A DNA stretch of 64,000 bases from UBA3305 sp002373555 (lineage in GTDB: Bacteria > Bacillota > Clostridia > Lachnospirales > Lachnospiraceae). The translations under genes were made by a program, and so were the position numbers. This document shows, one piece after another, positions 53,171 to 62,920 of this stretch; position 1 is the first letter of the stretch, and each line of letters starts with the position of its first letter. The DNA lies in assembly GCA_946612455.1 (NCBI GenBank), contig CAMOER010000004.1, forward strand, positions 50,418 to 114,417, written 5' to 3'. The notes below the pieces were generated by a model. That model saw only the letters and a program-made list of their open reading frames with translations, ran no database searches and was not told the origin of the DNA.

Positions 53171-53940
53171 GATATCGTACCTATAATAAAAATATGATTC
53201 CCTAACCAGATAGTATCACCATTTTTTAATTCAACAGTTTCATGCGGTTTGACTTTTCTGCGTCCGTTACCATCATCTACATATGTCCCATTAAGAGAAT
53301 TATCGTCTCTGATAAAAACGTTTCCCAGGCGGTCGACTTTAATAAATGCATGTTTTCTGCTGACCTGAGGATTAATTGCCAAGTATTCACTGGCATATCC
53401 TTCTCGTCCAAGAATACAACCTTCTTCTGGAATAGGAATCACATCTCCCCCGTTATAAAGCCCGATTGCAGAAGACTCTGTATGAGAAATTGTTTCTGCA
53501 TTCTTATTCTGGAGTGTAGATAATTTTCTTCTTTGTCCAATTTGTACATCAATCCCGGAAGGCTGTCCTTCTCTACGGCTTACGCCGTGTGGGGATTGCG
53601 TTGGTACAGGGTTCAGAGACCTGCCTCGTCTTATAGTTGATGTTCCTATAAATGCATCACTCCGAGATACATTAGCCTGGACATCTTCAATGATTTTTTT
53701 CTCAACTATTTCCGAACCAATTTTCTGCTCATTATGACTGTTATCATGATCGTCGATTTGCGGAATTAGCTTATCATCTTCAGTTCTTCCATCCTCATAG
53801 CATAATATTGGGTGATTATATTTTCTGTCATAAGGTTGATTACAAATAGGGCACCTTCTGGGCAATATTTCTCCTGCAGCGTAGGGTCGACTTTCATGTC
53901 CAGCATTACATATTATCTTTCTATGTGTCAAAACTTCCAA
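53167..53940 (-). CDS. FHA-domain protein with N-terminal zinc-binding motif
   Basis: A 257-residue protein starting with TTG (AGGAG nine bases upstream). The N-terminus has CNAGHESRPYAAGEILPRRCPICNQPYD, a likely zinc site. A low-complexity linker with many S/T follows and may carry phosphorylation sites. The C-terminal FHA domain (about 165-255) has CILGREGYASEYLAINPQVSRKHAFI and NSLNGTYVDD, the phosphothreonine-binding residues. It should read the phosphorylation state set by the kinase encoded two genes upstream, as in type VI and VII secretion control. Confidence 0.87.
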   Translation of the reverse strand: MEVLTHRKIICNAGHESRPYAAGEILPRRCPICNQPYDRKYNHPILCYEDGRTEDDKLIPQIDDHDNSHNEQKIGSEIVEKKIIEDVQANVSRSDAFIGTSTIRRGRSLNPVPTQSPHGVSRREGQPSGIDVQIGQRRKLSTLQNKNAETISHTESSAIGLYNGGDVIPIPEEGCILGREGYASEYLAINPQVSRKHAFIKVDRLGNVFIRDDNSLNGTYVDDGNGRRKVKPHETVELKNGDTIWLGNHIFIIGTIS

Positions 53941-53960
53941 TTTTGTTAACTCCTATTTAA

Positions 53961-55271
53961 CTAGATTGACATTGATTTTTTACTTTCGTGAGTCTTCTTT
54001 ACACTATGTTTGACTTTACGACGCATAACTATCTTTTCTTCATTTGGCTGCTCGGTAGATACTTTTCCAAAAATAATTCCATAGTCTTCTCGCAATTCCG
54101 TCTCAATCACAGGAACCATCTCACAAAAATGTTCTGCAGTAGTAACGGTCTTTCTCCGCTCGTTAATTGTTGGAGCATCACCCGAGTATTCTCCAACAAC
54201 TTCCATTGATAACAAATCAGTTCCCATATTCACTACACTTACTTGCGCACCCTCCATCGAGAATAACAAGCTTTCTTCATCTGCATCCTGAAACATTATC
54301 CCATGTTTTTCTAATACCACTTTAACTGAGTGCGATATATACTCTCGTGTTTTTCTTTCCTGATAACGATATTTAAGTCTTTTTAATTCCTGTTTTAATT
54401 TTGGAGCACTTCTTTGATCAGATATCAGTTCCTCCAAGGGATCAATTTCCAATAATCTACATATTGCCTGGTATTCGAGCACTTCTTTATTCCACTGACT
54501 CTTCGCCGCTTTTCCTTGCATCTCAAGTCTTGATAACCTCTTTAAACACTCATCAAGCTTATACATATTCTTTATTGCAAACGCAGTTTTAGCATACTCA
54601 GGCTGTGAATCATATTCTCGCTTCAACTCTTTGATTTTTGATATTTTCTGTACATGCCTAGATTGCAGAGCGGCTTCAAGTTTTTCGTCAAACAAAACTG
54701 CCGGGCTCTTTTTCTCAGAACTATTTTTAGTCTCCGCCGTACCTTCCTTAAGAGAAACTCCTTTTTTGCCTAATTTCGTTTTAGCAACACTTACCTCATG
54801 TCTTACAGTTATTAAACTTTGTGAAGAAGCCATCGCCTGCATTTCTTCTTCTGTTGCATGTAAGTGCTTCTGGACATCTTTTTCTAATTTTGTATATACT
54901 CCGCCAGCGTGGCTCAGCATATATTCAAGTTTTTGCTGCCTTATGGCAGCAGATTCCAAACATCCATAATGTTTGGAAAAAATTTCTATTTCAAGCTTTA
55001 TTTCTTCAAGTGTTGATTCTATCTGAGCTCGCTGTTGTTGTTTCTTTTCTTGCTCGGCTCTTTTTGATAAAGAAAATCGATAACTCTCCATGTCCATTTG
55101 TTCACGGTAGTTTTCGTCTTTTTCCTTTCGCTCCTGCTCATGAGCCGCCATTGATTGCAGTTGCATTTCAACGTCTATTAAAGCATTATTTAAATCCATG
55201 GAGCATTGTTGAACGATTCCTTGTAATCTTCTTTCCTCTAGAACAAAGGGACTTGTCACATAACTGCTCAT
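53961..55271 (-). CDS. long coiled-coil protein of unknown function
   Basis: A 436-residue protein, mostly coiled coil (about 10-150 and 205-320, rich in E/K/Q/R), ending in a small globular region (VVLEKHGIMFQDADEESLLFSMEGAQVSVVNMGTDLLSMEVVGE) and a basic tail. No signal peptide or membrane segment. Its start overlaps the kinase stop by four bases (ATGA), implying a fixed ratio with the kinase. Could be a scaffold or kinase substrate of the apparatus. Confidence 0.7.
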   Translation of the reverse strand: MSSYVTSPFVLEERRLQGIVQQCSMDLNNALIDVEMQLQSMAAHEQERKEKDENYREQMDMESYRFSLSKRAEQEKKQQQRAQIESTLEEIKLEIEIFSKHYGCLESAAIRQQKLEYMLSHAGGVYTKLEKDVQKHLHATEEEMQAMASSQSLITVRHEVSVAKTKLGKKGVSLKEGTAETKNSSEKKSPAVLFDEKLEAALQSRHVQKISKIKELKREYDSQPEYAKTAFAIKNMYKLDECLKRLSRLEMQGKAAKSQWNKEVLEYQAICRLLEIDPLEELISDQRSAPKLKQELKRLKYRYQERKTREYISHSVKVVLEKHGIMFQDADEESLLFSMEGAQVSVVNMGTDLLSMEVVGEYSGDAPTINERRKTVTTAEHFCEMVPVIETELREDYGIIFGKVSTEQPNEEKIVMRRKVKHSVKKTHESKKSMSI

Positions 55272-56797
55272 AACTCACATGTTCTCCTAATATCTTCTAA
55301 AACATCACTCATTCCTTGATAGGCAAACCAGGCTTCAAATTTTTTGCTTTCAAACACTCTGTCAATCGCGGCATCTAAATCCTTTTCTTTTGTTTTTAAC
55401 CAAACAACAACATCATTTAAATCTTTTACTACTATGCCGTCCCAGTTTAATCCGTCATCCCCTCGTAACGCTTGAAAGAGCTGTGCGCATGCTTCAAAAG
55501 GATGCATTCTACTTATATTCTGAAGCCTTTTCACAAAATCAATTTTTTCTAATACTACATTATTCTGTTGCAAATAGTATGCCACATGACCTCGCTGCAA
55601 AAAATCGGCTATATCTTGCTCCCCTGAAGGATCTCTTTCCCATACATCCTCCATATGGAGCAAATTGTCATAACGTTTCCCTCTCCAAACATAAGACGTC
55701 CCATCTGTCAAAGCCAAGGTTAACCTATACAAAGCATCCTCAGTATTAGTCATTTTTCTGAGGGTCCTACACACAGATACCCACTTTTTATCAAATTGAG
55801 ATAAAAACTTATCTAACTTGGATTGGCTAAAAAGAAAAACGGCATACTCCCAATGACTTTCTATCCCCTGTAATAATCCTTCAATATCCGCGGCAATCCA
55901 CGGCGGATTATTAAATACCACAGTAATAATCGTATGCTCTTGATCTTGCTTTTGAATGGTACGTTCTTCTCCACCAAAGCTGGCGTTGCCACACCATTGT
56001 TTTGCTGCATGCGGACCTACCCTTTTTCTCGGATCGGTCACCAACATACCATTTATCAGCTGTTGAACAGAGGAGTCTTGATTTGAATATCGGATCCCCC
56101 TTTCCCATTCCCTCATCACTCCCTGCTTTGTATTAGCGGATATAATACCTCTTCCATCCAGTAGAGAAGCAATTGTAAGTCCCACTGAACACCAATCTGA
56201 CGATCTCCTACAGACATCGTTAAGGAGTAATTCAGGAGCACAATAGGAGAGTGTGAGCGCTGTAGGTTTTTGGTTTGCAGGTAAAGAACTCCCAAAATCT
56301 CCGAGCAGAACACCACTCATATCATCATTCCAAAAAATATTGTTAGGCTTAATATCATTGTGTATTATTCCCAATTGATGAATTGCATCTAATGCTCTAA
56401 TGATTCCTGGGAGTACTAATTCTCTCAGAATATTGATTGGTAGTGGGCCTTTTACAGACCCGTTTTTGAAAAATGGATAAACCTCATACCAGTTATCATT
56501 GTACATTCCACAATCCAGAATCGGAACTATGAATTCATTTTCAATTTCTTGTATTCTGTATATAGTTTCCGTATCAGGTATCTGGTTTGAAATCTTAATG
56601 ATGCATTTGAAGCCAGATGTATTGCTGCAATACCATACTTCTGATCCTACAGTACATGCCACTAAATTCAACAATGTATACCCTGCAACCACTTCATTTT
56701 GAAAATGTTCAGCCTTTCGCAAATGCGTTTGTTCTGTTTCGCATATGCCTGGAATGGTATGTGTATTATTAAGGGTATATCGCAAAGTATCATTCAT
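55268..56797 (-). CDS. serine/threonine protein kinase
   Basis: A 509-residue kinase. The N-terminal kinase domain (about 25-270) has a candidate ATP lysine (CIIKIS, Lys68), the catalytic loop IIHNDIKPNN (Asp148), DFGSS (167-171) and SYCAPELL in place of the APE motif. The glycine loop is degenerate. The C-terminal ~240 residues are an unassigned helical domain without membrane segments, unlike PASTA kinases. ATG at 56795-56797 has AAGGGAG upstream and overlaps the preceding stop. With the FHA protein it forms a write-and-read phosphorylation pair. Confidence 0.85.
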   Translation of the reverse strand: MNDTLRYTLNNTHTIPGICETEQTHLRKAEHFQNEVVAGYTLLNLVACTVGSEVWYCSNTSGFKCIIKISNQIPDTETIYRIQEIENEFIVPILDCGMYNDNWYEVYPFFKNGSVKGPLPINILRELVLPGIIRALDAIHQLGIIHNDIKPNNIFWNDDMSGVLLGDFGSSLPANQKPTALTLSYCAPELLLNDVCRRSSDWCSVGLTIASLLDGRGIISANTKQGVMREWERGIRYSNQDSSVQQLINGMLVTDPRKRVGPHAAKQWCGNASFGGEERTIQKQDQEHTIITVVFNNPPWIAADIEGLLQGIESHWEYAVFLFSQSKLDKFLSQFDKKWVSVCRTLRKMTNTEDALYRLTLALTDGTSYVWRGKRYDNLLHMEDVWERDPSGEQDIADFLQRGHVAYYLQQNNVVLEKIDFVKRLQNISRMHPFEACAQLFQALRGDDGLNWDGIVVKDLNDVVVWLKTKEKDLDAAIDRVFESKKFEAWFAYQGMSDVLEDIRRTCEL

Positions 56798-57369
56798 TGC
56801 TGGTCTCCCTTGCGTGGAGGTATTCCTATCATCCACAAACTGTTATCCGGCAGAAAAACTCCCTGCAACTCTCGCTTTGTTTCCCGAATATAAGAATAAC
56901 GATCATGATTCTTCCATATATGAATCTTTTGATTACTAGATCCTCTCAAACCTTTTCCATCATTTAAAGAATCTATATACGTACCATCTATAAGAACTGA
57001 GATTCTATTCAATATTAAATCAATATTGTGGTTTCTCTTATTACGTAATTCTTCTAATGTATAACCACTATAGATCAAAATATCATCGGTAATAGAAGCG
57101 GAGAACCAATCTATAAGTTCCCATAGTCCGTTGATTTGATCAAAAGGTTCTCCTCCGCTTATGGTCAATCCGTCAATTGAATCATACCTTGATATTCTAT
57201 TGATGATTTCAGCTGTGGGAACCAAAATACCTTCTTTAGATAATTTCAGCTCAGGGCTGATACAGTTTGGGCAATTTCTCATACATCCTTGAAGCCATAT
57301 CCCAAACCGTCTACCGTAGCCCAAAGTCGTTACCGGAAACCACATTTTCCCTACATTTAAATATTCCAT
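56794..57369 (-). CDS. radical SAM activase-like protein (NrdG/organic-radical-activating type)
   Basis: A 191-residue small radical SAM protein with the CX3CX2C cluster motif (CMRNCPNC, Cys29, 33, 36) in RFGIWLQGC context, ISGGEPFDQ for SAM binding and IDGTYI further on. The fold matches anaerobic ribonucleotide reductase activase and 4Fe-4S single-cluster proteins. No ribonucleotide reductase or glycyl radical enzyme lies in this operon, so its target is unknown. The start overlaps the upstream gene by 13 bases (an ATG four codons earlier is possible), and its end overlaps the kinase start. Confidence 0.82.
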   Translation of the reverse strand: MEYLNVGKMWFPVTTLGYGRRFGIWLQGCMRNCPNCISPELKLSKEGILVPTAEIINRISRYDSIDGLTISGGEPFDQINGLWELIDWFSASITDDILIYSGYTLEELRNKRNHNIDLILNRISVLIDGTYIDSLNDGKGLRGSSNQKIHIWKNHDRYSYIRETKRELQGVFLPDNSLWMIGIPPRKGDQQ

Positions 57370-58370
57370 TTTCTGCCACATTTAGAACATCTATTAGCAT
57401 AAAGCGGCGCTCCACAGTAGAAGCAGGATCCTGTTCTTATTCTTCGATAAAAATCACTGGCAATTAGTTTGCGATTAATCAATTCGAAGTATTCATTTGG
57501 AGCAACTAAATACTTTCTATTGCCAAACAAATCCTTTAGTGTCTCCATCGGATTGGTATTCTCATTTGAGACTAATGAAAAATCTGTTGTTTCAGGAATC
57601 TTTCTGCTTACAGATTTTATGACACGTTCAGTAATCTCCATTGGAATAATATTGGTGATTAATCCCCGACCGTGAATCCGAAATTCTCCATTAGTTCCAA
57701 TCCCAATACTTGGAATTCCTAACGGTTGCTCTAGTTCGTCTTGCCTTGGCTCAGCCATAACAAACTGCTCAATACTCAGCTCCCCGTTTAATAGTATTGT
57801 TTTTCGTTCATATGCCCATCTGCTATCTAGTTTGCTGCTCTCAATATTATCAATCAAAGGCATTAGCCCCTGCACATAATAATTCAAAACCATTTTTGTT
57901 TCATTTGCATTTGGTATTACACAAATTTGATCTGGAATGTTATACCCCAAAACCATCAAACGAAACAGCTGATAATGTGCCTGTTCGTATATCTTTTTCC
58001 CCGTGTATGGAAGCAGCTGTCTAACAATAATATGCAGATCCTCCAACAAAACTCCCGACTGAGCATCTAATGTTTGAGCAGTCTTTATTTGTAAAGCTCT
58101 TACTTGTCCAGTGATACTTATAAAATCATCATTAATATCGCGTAGATCTATCGGTCGCGTTATTGTATTTACTCGTTTCTTTAGGGATTCTATTTTTTCA
58201 AGTAATTTCAGAGATTTTTGTGATACCCATATTGTTTCAGGATTTAAAACACCTATATATGCTTTTTCTATCTCCGATATCATTGCATTTTTGGATATTT
58301 GCAATAATTCATCTCGTTGGAGTTCTATATCCCACAAAGCTTGTAAAAAATATATAGAACGTAACTTCAT
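57357..58370 (-). CDS. helical protein with C-terminal zinc ribbon
   Basis: A 337-residue protein. The N-terminal ~130 residues are helical and probably coiled coil; the middle is mixed; the C-terminus is a zinc ribbon (CFYCGAPLYANRCSKCGRKW). No membrane segment. Start and stop overlap the flanking genes (ATGA with the upstream gene). Unknown family; the end-on zinc ribbon suggests protein or nucleic-acid binding. Confidence 0.65.
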   Translation of the reverse strand: MKLRSIYFLQALWDIELQRDELLQISKNAMISEIEKAYIGVLNPETIWVSQKSLKLLEKIESLKKRVNTITRPIDLRDINDDFISITGQVRALQIKTAQTLDAQSGVLLEDLHIIVRQLLPYTGKKIYEQAHYQLFRLMVLGYNIPDQICVIPNANETKMVLNYYVQGLMPLIDNIESSKLDSRWAYERKTILLNGELSIEQFVMAEPRQDELEQPLGIPSIGIGTNGEFRIHGRGLITNIIPMEITERVIKSVSRKIPETTDFSLVSNENTNPMETLKDLFGNRKYLVAPNEYFELINRKLIASDFYRRIRTGSCFYCGAPLYANRCSKCGRKWNI

Positions 58371-58900
58371 CCCCTGTTCCCCTGTTCACGATGTCTCTTA
58401 AGGCTATCTTCTGCTGCCTCTTTTTCTTTCCTTCTTTCATCAGCAATATTTTCCAACTCACGCAATTGTTTTTCTTCTTGTAAACGTTCCTTAGCTCTTC
58501 TGTATCTCTCTTGCTTTGCTGCATAATCAGCCAGTACTCTAGCTGCGACCGCAATGCATTCAGAAGATATTACCGCCGGCATACGTTTATTTCCGAACGC
58601 AAGCTGTTCAATATCTTCCAGAGGAGCATCCAAGGCAATCGAGAGAATTGCTAACCACCATACCTTACTATCCCGCGGCATATCAGAATTCTCTATTTCA
58701 AAGTACAATGATCGCATTTGCTCATTGTCACCCGAATTAATTATTTCTATCGTTTTTGACCATAAATCTGAATGTACTGATCTACTTGTTTGGGGTACTA
58801 CCAGGTCATCCCTGTTTACAAGATTATTTCCTTCTTCAAACCAGGAATGCAATAATGCCATATCATTTTTTCCAAATAAATATCTGTCATTTGAGCTCAT
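58367..58900 (-). CDS. small helical protein, unknown
   Basis: A 177-residue protein. ATG at 58898-58900 is chosen because GGAG lies eight bases upstream. The first half has hydrophobic helices of soluble character (WWLAILSIALDAPLEDIEQLAFG); the C-terminal third is a highly charged coiled coil (KQERYRRAKERLQEEKQLRELENIADERRKEKEAAEDS). It overlaps the zinc-ribbon gene by four bases. No function assigned. Confidence 0.62.
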   Translation of the reverse strand: MSSNDRYLFGKNDMALLHSWFEEGNNLVNRDDLVVPQTSRSVHSDLWSKTIEIINSGDNEQMRSLYFEIENSDMPRDSKVWWLAILSIALDAPLEDIEQLAFGNKRMPAVISSECIAVAARVLADYAAKQERYRRAKERLQEEKQLRELENIADERRKEKEAAEDSLKRHREQGNRG

Positions 58901-58961
58901 TATTAATACTCCAAAAACACCGCTGATGAACTCCAAAATTACATCAGCGGTGCCATAACTA

Positions 58962-59423
58962 TCAAATAGTGGTTGAAATTCTCCAAATTTGATTTCTCAT
59001 CCTGAAATTACTAATAACAAGGACAATCCACAACACCAATGCAATCACAACGGGTACGATGTTGTAAGTAGACATAAAGCACACTATTGAACTAGCAACA
59101 AGTGCGCAAAGAAGAAATCCAAATATCATACTGTATATTCTGCTATTATCAGACATGAGAACATCTGTACGGAGAAGCAAAACTGCTGCAACTGCTGCGA
59201 TAACAACGCCAATCCCCATTAAAACGGGATTATATCTGGCTATAGCACATACAATCATGTATAGCGTTGTTATTATTGTAAGCAGATTTGCTTTATAATT
59301 AGTTTTGTACAACCATACTTCTTCTTGAACCTCTTGGACTTTTGCCCTACATAAATTGACGTCTTCAATGTACTGTTTCATTTGGTTCATCTCAGCATTA
59401 ACATTGACTAATTTGCCAGCCAT
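58962..59423 (-). CDS. small integral membrane protein
   Basis: A 153-residue protein with an N-terminal cytoplasmic coiled coil (about 1-45, MNQMKQYIEDVNLCRAKVQEVQEEV) and four predicted membrane helices (about 47-65, 67-86, 96-115, 120-140). AGGTG precedes the ATG. It sits between the FtsK-like ATPase gene and the soluble components and is the only multi-spanning membrane protein in the core operon. It is therefore a candidate channel or membrane platform, by context only. Confidence 0.68.
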   Translation of the reverse strand: MAGKLVNVNAEMNQMKQYIEDVNLCRAKVQEVQEEVWLYKTNYKANLLTIITTLYMIVCAIARYNPVLMGIGVVIAAVAAVLLLRTDVLMSDNSRIYSMIFGFLLCALVASSIVCFMSTYNIVPVVIALVLWIVLVISNFRMRNQIWRISTTI

Positions 59424-59449
59424 AATGCACCTCCCACGCGACGTGTTAT

Positions 59450-62400
59450 TTAAAACTCATCCTCAAATTCTCCTGCGCCCCAGTTTTCTTGTGATGAAAT
59501 GCCCTCAATGCGATCCATAAAAATCCTAAACCATTCACTTAATGGCTGAGAATAAACTCGGACTTTTTTATTGTCTTCATCAGGATTATACGAAATCACA
59601 TTATTGCCAAGACTAGTATTCATTGCTGTGCTTTTAATAACCTGTTCATACTCCTCTTCTTTAAGATCATAAACCAATCGATAGTCAAACTCTTGTAAAA
59701 GATCACCATAAAAGCTACAGAAACTGCTTGGTTCATTTGCCCAGATAATAAAATTGCATCCTCTCTCCGGACCATTTTTCACCAGATTTTCAAACATCTT
59801 TTTCGGCGGCATGGCATATGCGCTGTTAGAATCCAACAATCGCCTTGCGCGATTTAAGCCAGCAAATATCACATAGTGATTCCTCTCCTCAGTGTGACCT
59901 TGTGCAAACTCTGCATTTAATAGTTCCATCCCTTCCATCAAAGATTCTTTTCCGAACACCCTGATAAGATGAGGGAACCTCGCACTGAGGTCGTTCATCA
60001 TATCCACGCTGTTTTTAGACAAACGGCTCCTAGTGATCGCGGCTTTTCCAAAATCGAAGAACGTAATCAGCGGTTTTTGAGGAATAATGCCATTGGATAA
60101 TCTATATGCATTAAACAAGATACTCATTGCTGCAAATCCGTATAACAGGCTTGCACGTTTGTAATCCGAACCCAGAATAAGCAAGTTCTGTGCACGCCTT
60201 GCTTTCAGGTGAATAGAGAACTCATTAATCATTGATATCTCTTCACCTAAATATAACGGGCATCCAAAGTCTAGTCTTCCCGGAACTTCTCCTGTGTTGA
60301 CAAATCTATTTAAAGGATTGTCATTGTCATCCTGTATGCTGGATAACAACAGTCGCGGTTTAACAACCTCCATCTCACTGAACATTCCTTCTTCTTCACA
60401 AATATCCTGCTGATCCTTAATCTGTCTCAACAGATTTCTTTGTTCATCTTCGGCAAAGAATGCAACCCTAAACTCATGGTTGGAATCTCTGTTGCCCCCG
60501 CCGTCATTAAATACACCTTTTCCAGGGTCAACATCAATCAGCTTGTCGACATACTCGTTATCCGGATCAAGAATGTACTGAGCAGAAGCTGCTGTTGACT
60601 GAAGTGCTACTCGGTTCATTATTTGTCCATATATACGAGCCAAGTTATCTGGCAATGTTTGTGACGCTAATATCACATGAATTCCAAGAGCTCTTCCTTG
60701 ACGAATAACTTGCTCTAATAAACGCTCGCATTCCTTTGCAATTGCAGAGTCTTTGTCTGCAAACATTTCATGGAATTCATCAATAATAAGAATGATTCTA
60801 GGTATTTTATAGATTTCATCTTCCAGATCTGCGCCTGCGATTTCATTATATCTTTCAATGTTATCACAACTCTTATCATGGAATTCCTGTGCACGTTCTG
60901 CTTGAATTTGTTCAAGATATCTTAACACAGCCAAACCAAACTCTGGTTCAGTATCTAATGAAATCACTCGGAAGTTCGGAAGATTACTCTCAGCATACAC
61001 CTTAAACTCGACTCCTCGCTTGAAATCAAGCAGATATATCTGAGCATCTTCTGGAGAATATCTCAAAAGAATGCTCATAATTATGGTGTGTAGGAGAGTT
61101 GACTTCCCGGCACCTATGGTTCCCGAGATCAATGCATGATGTTGGGTAATTAATTCACCGCCCAAATGGATTTGAACTGTTCTTGATGCTCCTTCAAGCC
61201 CGATTGGAATATCAATACCATTTGTATCATCAAATTTAAACCATTTCTCTCTATGCTTTGTTAAATCGTCAGAAATCTCGTCGAAGTTAATTATTATTCT
61301 GTCAGACGTCTTAATACCATTCTTTAAAGTGTTCAGAATAACCGTTTGTTCTTCCTTAGGCGGCAGTTCAAGCGGATAAACACAATGTTCAAGTTCGCCA
61401 TAGGAATATGTTAATCTGTCTTCACCAAAATGCATTAAGTTCATCGCTTGTCTAATATTGACAAGGTTGAAATTGCGATGTTCAATTTCCTGAAGGGATG
61501 CTGCAATGAATGTATAGATTCCACACCTTGGTCCGCTACTTACAATTTTTTCAAGCATCTCGCAGGACTCAACGTCAAAATGTTTAGGGAAGTCTGCGAT
61601 AAACAATGCCTGAAGCGGCTCTGCGTTTTTTCCAACATGCTCGTTATATGCAACAATATCTTCATATTCATTTCTAAGACAATCCTGATTGACATGCGCT
61701 ATCTGGGCAATCAGGATATTAAGACGTTCCTTAATTCGTTTTGAATCATACCAAATACGGGTAGATATAATCCTTTCATCATCATCTCCCAGGCTGGAGA
61801 ACATAGAGAAATTACTCCCGGAATCATTAGGATCCAACATTGTAACCCTTAACTTTCCGCAAGGAATACTCATAAACATTCGCATTTCAATTGCACGAAT
61901 ATACTCAAGTGCTTTTGCTCGGCTGCTAATATCAAAAGTAACTAATGTGTTTATTCTTTGGTCCGAATATGATTGCCCATACGGGAACAGCAATTCCGAC
62001 CTTCTTCCAACACTCTTTAACGCAAAGCTGAAATTTTCCCTGATAAGATTGATAACAGGTTTAATATTTGGTTCAGAATTCCAATCGTCCAGATTAACTT
62101 GCAAATAACCCATCCCCAGTGCCGATGGGATAGTAGTAGCCGTTTCATAATTATTTGTGGATGGAACACTTAATTGCAATAATTCGTACTGTTCCTTCAA
62201 ATAATCTGGATGCATGTTGGCGACTGTCTGTTTCGCCTCCTCCAAAATGGCATTTCGAACATCCTCTGTCTTTTGGTTTTCATTGCGAAGGCTTGTATTG
62301 TATTCTTCAATAGCTGCAGATAATTGAGACTGATAAGTGGAATCTGCAGCATTTATTTTATCGTTATAAATATCGTTTTCCTGGGATATCAAACGACTGT

Positions 62401-62827
62401 ATGCGTCTCTAAATGCACGTGATGAGTAAGTCTTTTTCTGATTAATCTTATTGAATACCTGACCAAGTCCTTTCCCTAATCCCGATTCTGGATTCTTTTT
62501 CCCACTTTGAAGGATATCCACTTGTGTATCATATTCTTCCTCGGCAGTAGCCATCTCAGCCTTTAACCCATCTAACTGATTAACAATTGTTCGTCTGGCT
62601 TCATTTGCTTCAGTATATGCCTGATCTTTCTGAAGCCCAATGCTTCTCTTCTGATTATCAAATGATGTATTGATGGACTGCATTGCCTCCATGTGTCTCT
62701 GAATTTCTGCTTTTGTTTGCTCAGCAAAAGAAGCCACGACTAAATCTAACTGCCCCGGCAATAATTCCATTTGTGTGTAAGCTTCCTTAATTTTACACTT
62801 ATATTCCTTAACCACATTGTCTTCCAT
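59450..62827 (-). CDS. FtsK/SpoIIIE-type ATPase, EssC-like with three modules
   Basis: A 1125-residue ATPase and first gene of the big operon. It has an N-terminal coiled coil (about 30-215). Module 1 (about 290-480) keeps the FtsK-like strand order but has no Walker A. Module 2 is intact: GTIGAGKST (569-577), LLDFKRGVEF (599-608), IILIIDEFHE (688-697), ASQTL (721-725). Module 3 (about 870-1100) has the degenerate P-loop GSDYKRAS and FFDFGKAA. Three tandem modules with one intact P-loop recall EssC/EccC of type VII secretion. But there are no membrane helices or FHA repeats at the N-terminus. RBS GGAGGA. Likely the motor that drives export. Confidence 0.87.
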   Translation of the reverse strand: MEDNVVKEYKCKIKEAYTQMELLPGQLDLVVASFAEQTKAEIQRHMEAMQSINTSFDNQKRSIGLQKDQAYTEANEARRTIVNQLDGLKAEMATAEEEYDTQVDILQSGKKNPESGLGKGLGQVFNKINQKKTYSSRAFRDAYSRLISQENDIYNDKINAADSTYQSQLSAAIEEYNTSLRNENQKTEDVRNAILEEAKQTVANMHPDYLKEQYELLQLSVPSTNNYETATTIPSALGMGYLQVNLDDWNSEPNIKPVINLIRENFSFALKSVGRRSELLFPYGQSYSDQRINTLVTFDISSRAKALEYIRAIEMRMFMSIPCGKLRVTMLDPNDSGSNFSMFSSLGDDDERIISTRIWYDSKRIKERLNILIAQIAHVNQDCLRNEYEDIVAYNEHVGKNAEPLQALFIADFPKHFDVESCEMLEKIVSSGPRCGIYTFIAASLQEIEHRNFNLVNIRQAMNLMHFGEDRLTYSYGELEHCVYPLELPPKEEQTVILNTLKNGIKTSDRIIINFDEISDDLTKHREKWFKFDDTNGIDIPIGLEGASRTVQIHLGGELITQHHALISGTIGAGKSTLLHTIIMSILLRYSPEDAQIYLLDFKRGVEFKVYAESNLPNFRVISLDTEPEFGLAVLRYLEQIQAERAQEFHDKSCDNIERYNEIAGADLEDEIYKIPRIILIIDEFHEMFADKDSAIAKECERLLEQVIRQGRALGIHVILASQTLPDNLARIYGQIMNRVALQSTAASAQYILDPDNEYVDKLIDVDPGKGVFNDGGGNRDSNHEFRVAFFAEDEQRNLLRQIKDQQDICEEEGMFSEMEVVKPRLLLSSIQDDNDNPLNRFVNTGEVPGRLDFGCPLYLGEEISMINEFSIHLKARRAQNLLILGSDYKRASLLYGFAAMSILFNAYRLSNGIIPQKPLITFFDFGKAAITRSRLSKNSVDMMNDLSARFPHLIRVFGKESLMEGMELLNAEFAQGHTEERNHYVIFAGLNRARRLLDSNSAYAMPPKKMFENLVKNGPERGCNFIIWANEPSSFCSFYGDLLQEFDYRLVYDLKEEEYEQVIKSTAMNTSLGNNVISYNPDEDNKKVRVYSQPLSEWFRIFMDRIEGISSQENWGAGEFEDEF

Positions 62828-62920
62828 ACGTGTGATCCTCCATCAATACAGTTACTCTTTTTTATACAGCCGCTTCCTTGAAGTAATTAGTTTAACACAA
62901 AAACTATCTCAAACCTTTCG

